Shown one piece after another: positions 47,361 to 59,141 of a stretch of 64,000 bases of DNA (position 1 is the stretch's first letter; each line of letters starts with the position of its first letter). A program made the translations under genes and the position numbers. The notes below the pieces were generated by a model, which saw only the letters and a program-made list of their open reading frames with translations, did not search any database and was not told where the DNA came from. Source of the DNA: Paracidobacterium acidisoli (GTDB lineage: Bacteria; Acidobacteriota; Terriglobia; Terriglobales; Acidobacteriaceae); NCBI RefSeq assembly GCF_003428625.2, contig NZ_QVQT02000003.1, positions 751,017 through 815,016 on the forward strand, written 5' to 3'.

Positions 47361-48023
47361 ATGTGCTTTTCAGCGGCGGCGAACTTTGTGGGCAGCGGGG
47401 TTCTGGGAGCGATAGGCGTCGTTACGCTGACGAAGGTGCGGCACCGGCGCGAGCTGCTGTTTGCGGCGCTGCCGACGCTCTTCGCGGTACATCAGTTCAT
47501 CGAGGGGTTTGTATGGCTGGGGCTGGACGGGGTTCTGTCTCCTGCGGTCACGCACAATATGGGAGCGGCGTTCATGCTGTATGCGCAGGGGCTGCTGCCG
47601 TTTCTGCTGCCGCTGAGTGTGCTGCTCTTCGAGCCGGATGCGGCGAGCCGGCGGCGGATGGTGCCGTTTCTCGCAATCGGCACGGGGACGGCGCTGTATA
47701 CGCTGTGGGCGCTGATTGCGTATCCGCTCGAGGTGTATGTGCGCGGGAACAGCATCGTCTACGGCAATGCGGGGACGAACTACACGGCGCTGGGCGTGCT
47801 GTATGTGATCGCCACCTGCGGCCCGTTGTTCTTCTCAAAGATCAAAATGATGGTCGTCTTCGGCGCGGCGAATCTGGCGATTCTGCTGGCGGTGATGGCG
47901 ATCAAGCGGTACGCGTTCACGTCGGTATGGTGCGCCTACGCGGCAGCGGCGAGCCTGATTGTGCTGGTGTACTTCTGGAAGAGCATCGAGGATCGGCCCT
48001 TCCGGTATGCGGAGGTGATGTAG
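47361..48023 (+). CDS. Integral membrane protein, DUF6629-like
   Basis: A 220-residue, almost entirely hydrophobic protein with six or seven predicted helices. The N-terminus MCFSAAANFVGSGVLGAIG is a hallmark of the DUF6629 family, and helix 2 carries HQFIEGFVWLGLDG. A ribosome site (GAGGAGG) lies about 10 nt upstream. No function is known for the family; the conserved Cys2, His and Glu in or near membrane helices could bind a cofactor, but this is speculation. It has no evident operon partners, and its 3' end faces the nrdJ gene across a hairpin cluster. Confidence 0.75.
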   Translation: MCFSAAANFVGSGVLGAIGVVTLTKVRHRRELLFAALPTLFAVHQFIEGFVWLGLDGVLSPAVTHNMGAAFMLYAQGLLPFLLPLSVLLFEPDAASRRRMVPFLAIGTGTALYTLWALIAYPLEVYVRGNSIVYGNAGTNYTALGVLYVIATCGPLFFSKIKMMVVFGAANLAILLAVMAIKRYAFTSVWCAYAAAASLIVLVYFWKSIEDRPFRYAEVM

Positions 48024-48051
48024 GGGGGCAAGCTTTTCAAGCCGTATTATT

Positions 48052-48203
48052 CCCCGGGCTAAAGCCCGGGGCTTCTACCGGGCCTCGCGTTGCGAGGCTT
48101 TATGTATGCAGAGCCCGAACAGATCACCTCGCCCGGAGACTCATTGCCTTTCTGCAAATGAATCGAGCCGGGCTGAGGAAGTCTTTCTCCTCAGACCCGG
48201 CTC
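48052..48203. repeat. Cluster of three strong stem-loops between convergent genes
   Basis: The first is a 9-bp stem CCCCGGGCT/AGCCCGGGG (48052-48071). The second is a 7-bp stem GCCTCGC/GCGAGGC (48082-48098). The third is a 15-bp stem with one bulged A (48165-48179 with 48188-48203). None has a T-run. They separate the DUF6629 and nrdJ 3' ends. The arrangement recalls REP/BIME-like elements or Rho-independent 3'-end protection on both strands. Confidence 0.6.
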
Positions 48204-48250
48204 GCTATGCCTCGGACGGCGAGTCCGCCGCCGGAGGCAGGTTTGTTTGT

Positions 48251-51667
<3,417 letters not shown>

Positions 51668-52406
51668 GATGACTCCTCTCTGGAGAGATAAATTTTGGAT
51701 GCCTCCCCGTCCTGAGGCGGTGAGGCAGATCGTGTTCTGGGTCCGGCGCTCAAAAGGGCCGAAACAGGGCAAAGTCGCCCCGGAAGTGAAAGCGAATTGG
51801 AGAGCGTTCTTTTAAGTTCCTGAAAACCGCTGGCTTACCGTGCTGACCTTCCGTGGACCAAAAAATGCAGGTCGACCGGCCGGAATCCTCGGCAGATTTC
51901 AAAGACCGCAGAGGGGAAGGTAGCTCTGTTAATAGTGTGTGTCAAGCAGGAACCACAACATCTAGTATTTTAAATGCAAACAGGTACCTTCGTGACCTGA
52001 TCTCGAACATTTACCTGTGGAGAAATCGGGGAAGCGGCGCGGGCAGCGGATTTCAGCCTGGGTGGGGTGTGAGAGTGGAAAAAGGGCCGGAAAAGATCAC
52101 TTGCCGGAGCTTACGCCCGCGGTCTTTGGAGCCGCAAGGCGCAGGGGTGGTGCAACGGCTGTGGAGAGGTGTGGAAACGGTGGAGAACCGGTCCTTCCGC
52201 CGGGCGGCGGCCGGTCGTGCGCAGCGTGTCTGCCCGAGCCGGGTTCTCCTGTCGGGATTCCTGGGAGATTCCGGAGAAACCGCGTATGCTTGAAGTGAGG
52301 AAGGGATAGCCGTACCGGTCATCCGTCCCTTCCGCTCTCTCGGCCGCCTCGAAGATGAGTCCTGGCTTGGACCGATCTATCCTAACCGGAATGAAACGAG
52401 GCAACT
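51668..52406. other. 739-bp region between nrdJ and the RpoZ-like gene
   Basis: No convincing gene. The left part is the nrdJ promoter and a roughly 250-nt leader with a small GCCTC/GAGGC hairpin (51701-51718); I find no cobalamin-riboswitch core. The right part (about 52020-52400) is GC-rich with scattered open frames lacking ribosome sites or recognisable protein character. Confidence 0.5.
51917..51968 (-). promoter_or_regulatory. nrdJ promoter with two NrdR-box-like sites
   Basis: TTGACA (51940-51945) and TACCTT (51917-51922) are 17 bp apart on the minus strand. Two 16-bp sites resemble the NrdR box (ACACWATATATWGTGT): box 1 at 51953-51968 matches 12 of 16 and box 2 at 51923-51938 matches 11 of 16. 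They are 30 bp apart, close to three helical turns, as in known tandem NrdR boxes, and flank or overlap the -35. The leader from here to the nrdJ start is about 250 nt. The match is by eye. Confidence 0.5.
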
Positions 52407-52637
52407 ATGCGGTCAGAACTGGTGTATTCCGCCGGTCTTCAGGTAAAAAATCGCTTTCTGTTATCCACCATCGTGATCCATGCGGTGCGCAGGCTCCACA
52501 TCGATTCGACCCGCACCGAGGACACGGCAAACAGCGTGTTTTCCGAAGTGGCGCGGGGACGCTATGTGGATGTAACCATGGGGCCTGTGGCGCGGCCGGT
52601 GCCTATCGAGCCGGTTCTGGCCATTCCCGCCGCGTAG
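52407..52637 (+). CDS. RpoZ-like small protein, probable RNA polymerase omega paralogue
   Basis: A 76-residue protein beginning MRSELVY, followed by VKNRFLLSTIVIHAVRRLHIDSTRTEDTANSVFSEVARG. The MRSE(L/I)V start, the NR(F/Y)xL core and the TRxxDTxN segment recall acidobacterial RNA polymerase omega subunits as I know them. This copy looks diverged from the usual sequence (for example STIVIHAVRRLH where others have a lysine-rich KLASKATR type). Omega assists assembly of RNA polymerase and is involved in ppGpp response. The gene stands alone, without the usual gmk neighbour. It could be an rpoZ paralogue or the only copy; family membership is likely, not certain. Confidence 0.55.
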   Translation: MRSELVYSAGLQVKNRFLLSTIVIHAVRRLHIDSTRTEDTANSVFSEVARGRYVDVTMGPVARPVPIEPVLAIPAA

Positions 52638-52692
52638 GGCTGTATTCGTCCGGCGACCGGAAAAGATCTCAAAACTGAAGCTGCTTCCTGTT

Positions 52693-52801
52693 TTCGGCCC
52701 ATTTGCCGGGTTTTCGCCCGGTACATGGGCCGAATCCGTTATGTCCGGACTGTCGAAGCCGGCGAAGCCCTGAAAACGGGTATAACGCCGCAGACAGGGC
52801 T
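52693..52801. terminator. Two hairpins between convergent rpoZ-like and DUF4139 genes
   Basis: The first is a 42-nt structure (52693-52734): a 10-bp outer stem TTCGGCCCAT/ATGGGCCGAA, a symmetric 3-nt internal loop and a 5-bp inner stem. The second is a 7-bp AGCCCTG/CAGGGCT stem (52766-52801) with a 22-nt loop. T-rich bases lie just before the first on the plus strand, so on the minus strand it could end the DUF4139 transcript. Confidence 0.6.
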
Positions 52802-52815
52802 TACGCAGACGGAAC

Positions 52816-54312
52816 TTACCACGTGTAGTGGACGGTGTAGGTGAGCGTGGACTGGCCTTTCGACGGCACGGTGACGGGGAAGACGATGGTATCGCTGTCG
52901 CGCTTTGTAAAGTCACCCGACTTTTGCGTGATCTGCCAGTTGTTCCAGCGGTAGAGGTGCTCGACGACGTTGATGGTGACCGGCTGCTCCTTCTGGTTTT
53001 TGAGTGTGATCTCGAAGCTCTCGTCGATGGTGCCGGCGCGGGCGTCGATGTGGAAGTCGGTCTGTTTGCGCTCGCCCTTCAGATCGAAGGCGTTGCCGGT
53101 GGAGATCTGCACGGTTTCGTCGGAGGGGGTGTGGGAGATGGTGCTCTCGCCGACGAACTCCATCTGGCCGTCGGTGTCGCGGCGGTAGACACGGATCCGT
53201 CCGGCGGGCAGCGGGATGCCCAGGTGGTTGGCTTTGCTGTTTTTGATCGCCTGCACGATGCGGACCTGAGTGTTGCCGGCCTGCGCGCCGAAGTCGGCCT
53301 GCTCGTTGCGAAAGCCCGGGTAGAAGGTGCCGCTGCCGTCGTACTCATACGTGCGTTTCACGGTCACGTCAGAGGCTTCGAGGAACTGAACCTGTTTGGT
53401 TTCGCCGTCGCGCAGAGTGACGGTGCGGTGCAGGTCGTAGAGGTGGAAGTCGTCGAAGGCCTTCTGGGTGACCTCGGGCGCGGCACTAACAGCAACCATC
53501 TGATTCATGGCAAATGCTCTGGCTCGCGGATACTCCGGCGGCGTTAGTTTGGCGACATCGCCTGCCATGAGCTTGATGGCAGCCTGGGGAAATTCGGTGC
53601 CGCTGTTGTTGTGGATGGTGATCCAGCCGAGGACGTCGGCCTGGTCTTCGGTGCCGGCGCCGGTGCTTTCGGGAACGACGATGTTGTAGGTTGCCTCCCA
53701 GTTGAGGCCGTGGGTGATGTAGTCGAGCTCGGCGGGGAAGTGCTCGGCCCTTTCGGAGTGAATCTGCCAGCGGAGGGTCGGCTTCAGCAGCAGTCCGTCG
53801 GTGGTCGCGGGAAAGAGCGGCGTGCCGGGGAGCTGGAACTGCATCTTTCCGTTGACCTCGATCAGCGGCTGATCGCCGGCGCGGATGATTTTGCCGGAGA
53901 CGATCCGGTCGAAGAACTTTCCTGTGTCCTTATCGATGTAACTTCCGGCCTGGAAGTCGATGGTTCTGCCTTCGTACTTCTGGAGCAGCCACTGCTGATT
54001 GACGACGGCGGCATCGTAGTTCTGCTCGGAGACGGTGAAGGCATGTTTGCCGGAGGGATCGCGGAGGACGACGGAGTCGGGCTCGAGCTGGCGGGTGACG
54101 TCGGTGGTGGTGATCTCGGTCGAGCCGGGATTCAGGCTCAGATCGACGGTGGTGCGGGCGACGGCGAAGTCTCCGTTGTAGATGGTGAGCTGGGTGGGAG
54201 TGGCTTCGGCGCCCGGTGTGTCAGACTGCGCCGAGGCGAGAGCGGTGCTCAGTGTGCAGGCCAGCAGAGTGACGAAGATGCTGCGCATGAGAGGTTGTTT
54301 CGACGGACGCAC
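52816..54312 (-). CDS. Exported DUF4139-family protein
   Basis: About 498 residues. GTG 54312 is chosen because a strong AGGAGG lies 7 nt upstream; the ATG at 54288 lacks one. A signal peptide (MRSIFVTLLACTLSTALASAQ) is followed by a beta-rich body with the DUF4139 pattern: TTDVTRQLEPDSVVLRDP, DYITHGLNWEATYNIVVPE, WITIHNNSG, FPQAAIKLMAGDV, VTLRDGETKQVQFLEA and IKNSKANHLGIPLPAGRIRVYRRD. The function of the family is unknown. It is downstream of the patatin gene by 119 bp on the same strand; whether they share a role is unclear. Confidence 0.85.
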   Translation of the reverse strand: MRPSKQPLMRSIFVTLLACTLSTALASAQSDTPGAEATPTQLTIYNGDFAVARTTVDLSLNPGSTEITTTDVTRQLEPDSVVLRDPSGKHAFTVSEQNYDAAVVNQQWLLQKYEGRTIDFQAGSYIDKDTGKFFDRIVSGKIIRAGDQPLIEVNGKMQFQLPGTPLFPATTDGLLLKPTLRWQIHSERAEHFPAELDYITHGLNWEATYNIVVPESTGAGTEDQADVLGWITIHNNSGTEFPQAAIKLMAGDVAKLTPPEYPRARAFAMNQMVAVSAAPEVTQKAFDDFHLYDLHRTVTLRDGETKQVQFLEASDVTVKRTYEYDGSGTFYPGFRNEQADFGAQAGNTQVRIVQAIKNSKANHLGIPLPAGRIRVYRRDTDGQMEFVGESTISHTPSDETVQISTGNAFDLKGERKQTDFHIDARAGTIDESFEITLKNQKEQPVTINVVEHLYRWNNWQITQKSGDFTKRDSDTIVFPVTVPSKGQSTLTYTVHYTW

Positions 54313-54431
54313 GGGAAGTCCTCCTGCAGAAGTATTGTGCGGCTGAGACGGCGGTCCGTCCAGAGCGCATGCAGGGAGAGACGCAGGCGGGAGCGATTGG
54401 TCAGCATCGCCTGCGGCCGATCTGCCGGCCT

Positions 54432-57400
54432 CTATTCGATGTGCAGGGTGTTCTGTGCGAAGAGACGGAACTCGTCGACGTAGCTGGTTTTGTACTGTGT
54501 CCAGGCGTCGCGGACGAGGCTGACGCGGCTCCAGCGGCGGAAGACTTCGATCCAGCGGGTGGCGTGGGGCGAGGTCCGGTTGTCGGAGAAGGCGAGCTGC
54601 AGATTGTTGTAGACCATCCACATGAAATCGATGAGCGAGTTGGCGAACTGGCGGGCGTATTCGGCGGCGGCGGGGCTTTGCGCGTTCCAGGCGAGCTGCA
54701 TGCCGGCGGCATTGGCGGAGAAGAGCACGTCGGCGAGGCCCTGCAGCTCGGAGCGGGTGCGGAGCTCGCTGAGGATGAGCTCGTAGCGCTGGACGTGCTC
54801 GCTGAAGTGGGCCTGCATCTCGGGCGTGGGCGGATACCAGATCTGCAGAAGGTTGTTGAAGAGCTGCTTCATGTCTGCGCGGCAGGGCGAGGTGCAGGAC
54901 ATGGCCGGGTTGAGCACGGAGACGCCGATGTGGTGGCCGAGGCGGCGATAGCTCTCGAACTGCGATTCGGTGAACCACTGGTTGGAGGTCGGGTCCTGCG
55001 GGAAGGCCTGGTTTGCGTTTTTATAGGCGAGCAGGTCGCCGGGCTCGTCGCCGACGAGGCTGGCCTTGATATAGACGATGACGCCGCAGTAGCCGTCGTC
55101 GCCGGTGGGATTGTCGCGGCAGTCGGGCGAGGCGGCTCCGGGCGCAGTGGTTGCGGGCGGTGGATAGCGGATGGTGCCGACGACGCAGTGCGTTGCGGAG
55201 AAGGCGGTGTCCTTTTGTAACTGCAGCGGTCGCAAATCGAGATCGATCTCGGCTCCAAAGTCAATGCGGCAGTTACGAATTGCGCGGCCGATGCCGGAGA
55301 AGTGCATGTTCTCGTCCTGTTCGGCATCGCAGATGACGATGAACTTGCAGCGGCGGCGCACCAGCTCATAGAGGCCCATGTTTTCGAAGTGGCCGCCGTC
55401 GGTGAGCAGCACGAACTGCGAGGTGTCGTCGACGGCTCCGACGAGCTCGCGGACGAGCGAGCTCATGGCGCAGACGGGGCTGGGACGGGTGATGCGAATC
55501 CAGGGGAAGAGCTTCCAGCGGCGCTCCTGCTCGCGGGTATGGCGCGGGTTCCAGATCCACCAGCCGAGGCGGACGTTGAAGAGCGTCATAAGGAAGGCGA
55601 CGGCGGGGAGGGTGTTGTAGCCCTGGTTGGGATTCATGGCGGCGCCGGAGACGGCCACGGCGGTTTCGAGAGAGACGCCGCGGTCGCCGGTGTACTTCCA
55701 CGAGTCGGTGTAGCCGTTGAAGCGGAGGTGCTGCTGGGTGCGGGCGGCGGTCCAGCCGACGTGATAGCCGGAGTAGAGCGGGGTGAAGGCGAAGCTGGCG
55801 CCTTTGCGCTCCTGCCAGGCGAGGTCCTGGCCGAAGGTGAGGTTGATGGTGCTGCAGAAGATGGGGAATGGTCCCTGATAGGGCCGCGTGTTTTCGCGCG
55901 TGGTGAGGGAGTGGCCGGGGAGCGGCTTCCAGCGCTCGGGCAGGAGATTGCGGACGTAGAGCGGCTTTCTGTTCTGGTAGATGCTGCCCTCGGTGGACTC
56001 GGCGCGGATCTCGGCGGCGGAGGGCATGAGCTCGTCGTTGTTGTCGAATCCGGTGAAGGGGTCGGGGCGGCGCGTGGGGTTGGTGGCTCCCAGATAGCAG
56101 CGGGCGAGGCGATTGCGATAGAAGGCGTGCATCGAGAAGATGTTGACGTCGATGCGAAGGCCGAGCGTGGCCTGCACGAAGAGGCAGGCGAAGAGAAGGA
56201 GCAGGACGGCACTGAGCCATGCGGGAAGGAATGTCCACTGCCGGCTGAGGATTTCAAGCTGGCTGCCGGCCTTTTCGATGATGGTGGAGCAGGCGAGCAG
56301 GATGCCGAGGATGGCGAGGGGCGAAGCGATCCAGGCGATAACGTCCATGGGCTTGAGGCCGAAGAAGCTGGCGGGCGAAGGCTTGCCGTCTCCTTTGCTG
56401 CTGCTGCCGGCGACGAGCGCGGCGATGTGGGAGACGACGTAGCCGGCGATGGCGGTAACGGGGCCTTTCTGAAAGAGGTAAGAGCCGGCGTAAGGGCCGA
56501 GCAGGGCAGCTCCGGCAAAGAGCACCCAGAGCCCGGCAAAGAGAAGGTTCCAGGCGCGGAAGCGCGCGAGCCATTCGCGGCAGGCCTCGGGGTAGTCGGC
56601 GCCGAGAAAGCCGCTGAGGAAGATCAGCGCGAAGTACGGCGTGCCGAGATAGAGCGGCGGCAGCAGGACCAGCTTGACGCGCCAGGGATCGAGGATAAGC
56701 GGAATGGATTTTGGGAAGCAGCAGAGCCAGCGGGCGTGCGAGCTCTGCGGCGGCGGAATGAGCGGCAGCAGGCAGGAGATCCAGTGGCTGACTTTGCAGA
56801 GCAGCGGCACGAGGAGCGTGGCGGCTCCGGCGCTGAGCAGGCATGCGGGCACGATGAGGAAGGTGGCGACGAGGATGGTGAACAGACGCCGCCGCTCCTT
56901 CCATTTCAGGTGGCGGGGCAGCCGGAGATGAAGGCAGTCGAGGCAGCCGCCGGCGAAGGCGAGCCAGATGGCGGCGATGGAAAAGAGCACGCCGATGACG
57001 ACCCAGGTGAGCCAGTTGCGGCTGAAGAAGCCGTCCTGCGCGAAGCGATCGGTCTCAAGCCAGCAGTTGAGCCAGACGGCGCAGGCGAGCAGAGGCACGA
57101 TGAGCTGGCGCCGCACAGCGTCGTTGGTGAGTAGCTTCGGCTCGTCCTGCGTAGCCGGCGGCGTGTTGCGCATGCGGCGAAAGTTGCCGGCCATGCGCCA
57201 GATGACAAAAAGAAAGATGAGACAGGCCGCGGCATTGCCCGCATAGAAAAAGGTGTTGAGGCCGGTGCTGCTGATGGGCAGGATCACGGCGGTTTTACCG
57301 GGCTGGAAGCCCATGGTGAGCAGATGGGGCAGGGCGAAGATCATGCCCAGGACGGTGAAGAGAACGATCTGGTTCAGAAGCGTATTGCGGAACCAGACGG

Positions 57401-58244
57401 CGACGATGACCCAGAGGTCGGCGGAGAAGAGTCCGCGGCGCGGCGTGAGGTAGCTGGCGTAGCGGCGCAGCCAGCGGATGGGCTCGGCGGAGGCTGGCGT
57501 GCAGTTGTCTTCCGGCTGCGGAACGAGCTGCTTGCGGACATGCTCGAGGTCGCTGCTGCGCTTGATCCAGGCGGCGAGCCACTGATGAATGTAGCCGCCG
57601 CCGGAGACGGTGGAGAGGTAATCGAAGTGAGGAAGCAGATTGAGCTCGGCGAGCGCCTGCAGAATGCCGAGATTGAAGGTCGCGCTGCGAATGCCTCCAC
57701 CGGAGAAGCAGAGACCGAGCAGCGACTGGCGGGCGGCGTAGTCGTAGACATCGCCCTTGTCCGGCGACCAGGAGTCGGGATCGTACGGCGGAGGCTGGGT
57801 CTCGGGCGGCGGCGGCGTGCGCGAGGCCATCTCCTGCTCGAGGAGCCAGCGTGCCGGCGTGTAATACGTGATGGCCGAGAGCTGCGCCTGGAGATGCGGG
57901 CGCTCCTGCAGATAGTGGTGCAAAGCTTTGCGGGAGGGCGCCTGTATAAAGGATGCCGGGCTTGTGGTGAAGACCTGCGCGAGGGCGCGGGGCGAGAGCG
58001 GCTCTCCGGCTGCGTTGCGAAAGGTGGCGAGGGTCTGCACCTCGCAGCTTTTGAGGATGATTTTCAGCTCGCCGGGAAGATCGCGGAAGCGGCTGTGGCT
58101 GAGGTCGTAGGGGTCTTCTCTCTTCTGCGCTCTGGATTCAACTGTGTGGGTGGGCGGTTTTCCGGCGTGCAGCAGGCGGAGAAGCTCCTGGAGTCTCTGC
58201 TCGAGGGTTACATCGGTGAGTCGCGCGACGAACGGGTCTTCCAC
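54432..58244 (-). CDS. Patatin-like phospholipase split by a multi-pass membrane domain
   Basis: About 1270 residues from GTG 58244 (GGACAGG upstream; TTG 58280 is a longer option). An N-terminal helical region of about 180 residues is followed by the first patatin half: the oxyanion loop SGGGIRSATF (about 181-190) and nucleophile Ser214 in TVSGGGY. About 8 membrane segments occupy roughly 285-700. The second half brings the catalytic Asp949 in LLTDGGHFENMGL and FIVICDAEQDENM, so the Ser-Asp dyad is separated by about 735 residues. Patatins hydrolyse acyl esters of lipids. The insertion would anchor the active site to the membrane. Similar large patatins occur in other bacteria, but I cannot judge how common this exact layout is. 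Confidence 0.85.
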   Translation of the reverse strand: MEDPFVARLTDVTLEQRLQELLRLLHAGKPPTHTVESRAQKREDPYDLSHSRFRDLPGELKIILKSCEVQTLATFRNAAGEPLSPRALAQVFTTSPASFIQAPSRKALHHYLQERPHLQAQLSAITYYTPARWLLEQEMASRTPPPPETQPPPYDPDSWSPDKGDVYDYAARQSLLGLCFSGGGIRSATFNLGILQALAELNLLPHFDYLSTVSGGGYIHQWLAAWIKRSSDLEHVRKQLVPQPEDNCTPASAEPIRWLRRYASYLTPRRGLFSADLWVIVAVWFRNTLLNQIVLFTVLGMIFALPHLLTMGFQPGKTAVILPISSTGLNTFFYAGNAAACLIFLFVIWRMAGNFRRMRNTPPATQDEPKLLTNDAVRRQLIVPLLACAVWLNCWLETDRFAQDGFFSRNWLTWVVIGVLFSIAAIWLAFAGGCLDCLHLRLPRHLKWKERRRLFTILVATFLIVPACLLSAGAATLLVPLLCKVSHWISCLLPLIPPPQSSHARWLCCFPKSIPLILDPWRVKLVLLPPLYLGTPYFALIFLSGFLGADYPEACREWLARFRAWNLLFAGLWVLFAGAALLGPYAGSYLFQKGPVTAIAGYVVSHIAALVAGSSSKGDGKPSPASFFGLKPMDVIAWIASPLAILGILLACSTIIEKAGSQLEILSRQWTFLPAWLSAVLLLLFACLFVQATLGLRIDVNIFSMHAFYRNRLARCYLGATNPTRRPDPFTGFDNNDELMPSAAEIRAESTEGSIYQNRKPLYVRNLLPERWKPLPGHSLTTRENTRPYQGPFPIFCSTINLTFGQDLAWQERKGASFAFTPLYSGYHVGWTAARTQQHLRFNGYTDSWKYTGDRGVSLETAVAVSGAAMNPNQGYNTLPAVAFLMTLFNVRLGWWIWNPRHTREQERRWKLFPWIRITRPSPVCAMSSLVRELVGAVDDTSQFVLLTDGGHFENMGLYELVRRRCKFIVICDAEQDENMHFSGIGRAIRNCRIDFGAEIDLDLRPLQLQKDTAFSATHCVVGTIRYPPPATTAPGAASPDCRDNPTGDDGYCGVIVYIKASLVGDEPGDLLAYKNANQAFPQDPTSNQWFTESQFESYRRLGHHIGVSVLNPAMSCTSPCRADMKQLFNNLLQIWYPPTPEMQAHFSEHVQRYELILSELRTRSELQGLADVLFSANAAGMQLAWNAQSPAAAEYARQFANSLIDFMWMVYNNLQLAFSDNRTSPHATRWIEVFRRWSRVSLVRDAWTQYKTSYVDEFRLFAQNTLHIE

Positions 58245-58440
58245 GGGCCTGTCCTTACGGAGATTCGTTCTCGACCACAATGCCGAGATCCGTACCAGGG
58301 GGCTGCTTCGGAAACCGGGGCCATGTCAGCTGTTTCCGCACGGACCGCAGGCAATTACTTGTGACAGGGGAGGGGAAAACGTATCAGGTCCATAACGGAG
58401 ACAGGCAAAAGGGATCGAAAGGGTAACGCGGAGGGCGTAT

Positions 58441-59043
58441 TTATCGCGGCAGGAACGGAGAGGGTTTGAAGCCGAAGAGGCGAAGGCTGTCGGTCTTGAG
58501 GACCTCGCGGAAGGCAAGGATGAAGCGCAGCTCGTAGTCGTATTCGGGCGGCCATGCTCCGGCTTTGGCGCGCCATTCGATGGGGAAGTGGGAGAAGATG
58601 AGCGCGGAGCGGGGAATATGATACGGCGCGGTTACAATTTCGGCCGAGCTCCAGCCGTGGGCGCGGAGGATGGCCACGGAGTAGTACGCGTTCTGAATGG
58701 TGTCCTGCGCCTGGCGCTCTTCGAGAATGGCGGAGGCGGGAATGCCCTGCGATTCGGCGAAGGCGGCCATCACATCGGCTTCGACGAAGCGGTTGTGCGC
58801 GGGGCCTCCGGTGAAGAGGAGACGGGGCGCGACTCCGGCGCGGTATTCACGAATGCCGGCGAGGACGCGGGAGCGGGCATCGTCGGAGATGGAGCCGTCG
58901 CTGTTGGCGGTATAGCCGAGGACGATGATGGCGTCGAAGTGCGTGCGGCGGGTGTTCGAGAGCGGAACGCCGCGATCGATCTGCACCAGGATGGCGAGAG
59001 AGATGACGGCAGCGCAGAAGCAGAGTGGCAGCAGGGTTTTCAC
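58441..59043 (-). CDS. YdcF/SanA-like DUF218 protein
   Basis: A 200-residue protein with an N-terminal membrane segment (LPLCFCAAVISLAILVQIDRG) and the DUF218 core: DAIIVLGYTANSDGSISDDARSRVLAGI, LLFTGGPAHNRFVEADVM, ILEERQAQDTIQNAYYSV and VTAPYHIPRS. The family includes SanA, ElyC and YdcF of E. coli, which act in envelope or cell-wall precursor homeostasis, though the chemistry is not settled. The start is GTG 59043 without a strong ribosome site, so it is uncertain. Its neighbours are the patatin gene (-) and the nitroreductase gene (-), each separated by 100-200 bp. Confidence 0.88.
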   Translation of the reverse strand: MKTLLPLCFCAAVISLAILVQIDRGVPLSNTRRTHFDAIIVLGYTANSDGSISDDARSRVLAGIREYRAGVAPRLLFTGGPAHNRFVEADVMAAFAESQGIPASAILEERQAQDTIQNAYYSVAILRAHGWSSAEIVTAPYHIPRSALIFSHFPIEWRAKAGAWPPEYDYELRFILAFREVLKTDSLRLFGFKPSPFLPR

Positions 59044-59141
59044 GGTGTACGTTTGCCCGCGGAGCTGTCTGTCGAACGGTGGGGAAGAGAAGGCGCACGC
59101 GCGCCTTCCCGCAGGTCAGAGAGCCGGATCAGCGAGCCCGG

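Noticed and set aside
51668-51916. Possible cobalamin riboswitch in the nrdJ leader
   Set aside because: Expected for a B12-dependent enzyme, but I could not find the conserved B12-box core or its flanking stems.
52020-52380. Possible structural RNA (RNase P, SRP, tmRNA or 6S) in the gap before the RpoZ-like gene
   Set aside because: None of the conserved cores of these RNAs was seen.
55302-57134. 610-codon plus-strand frame antisense to the patatin gene
   Set aside because: Highly charged, Gly/Glu-rich translation typical of an antisense shadow; the minus strand has patatin motifs and membrane helices.
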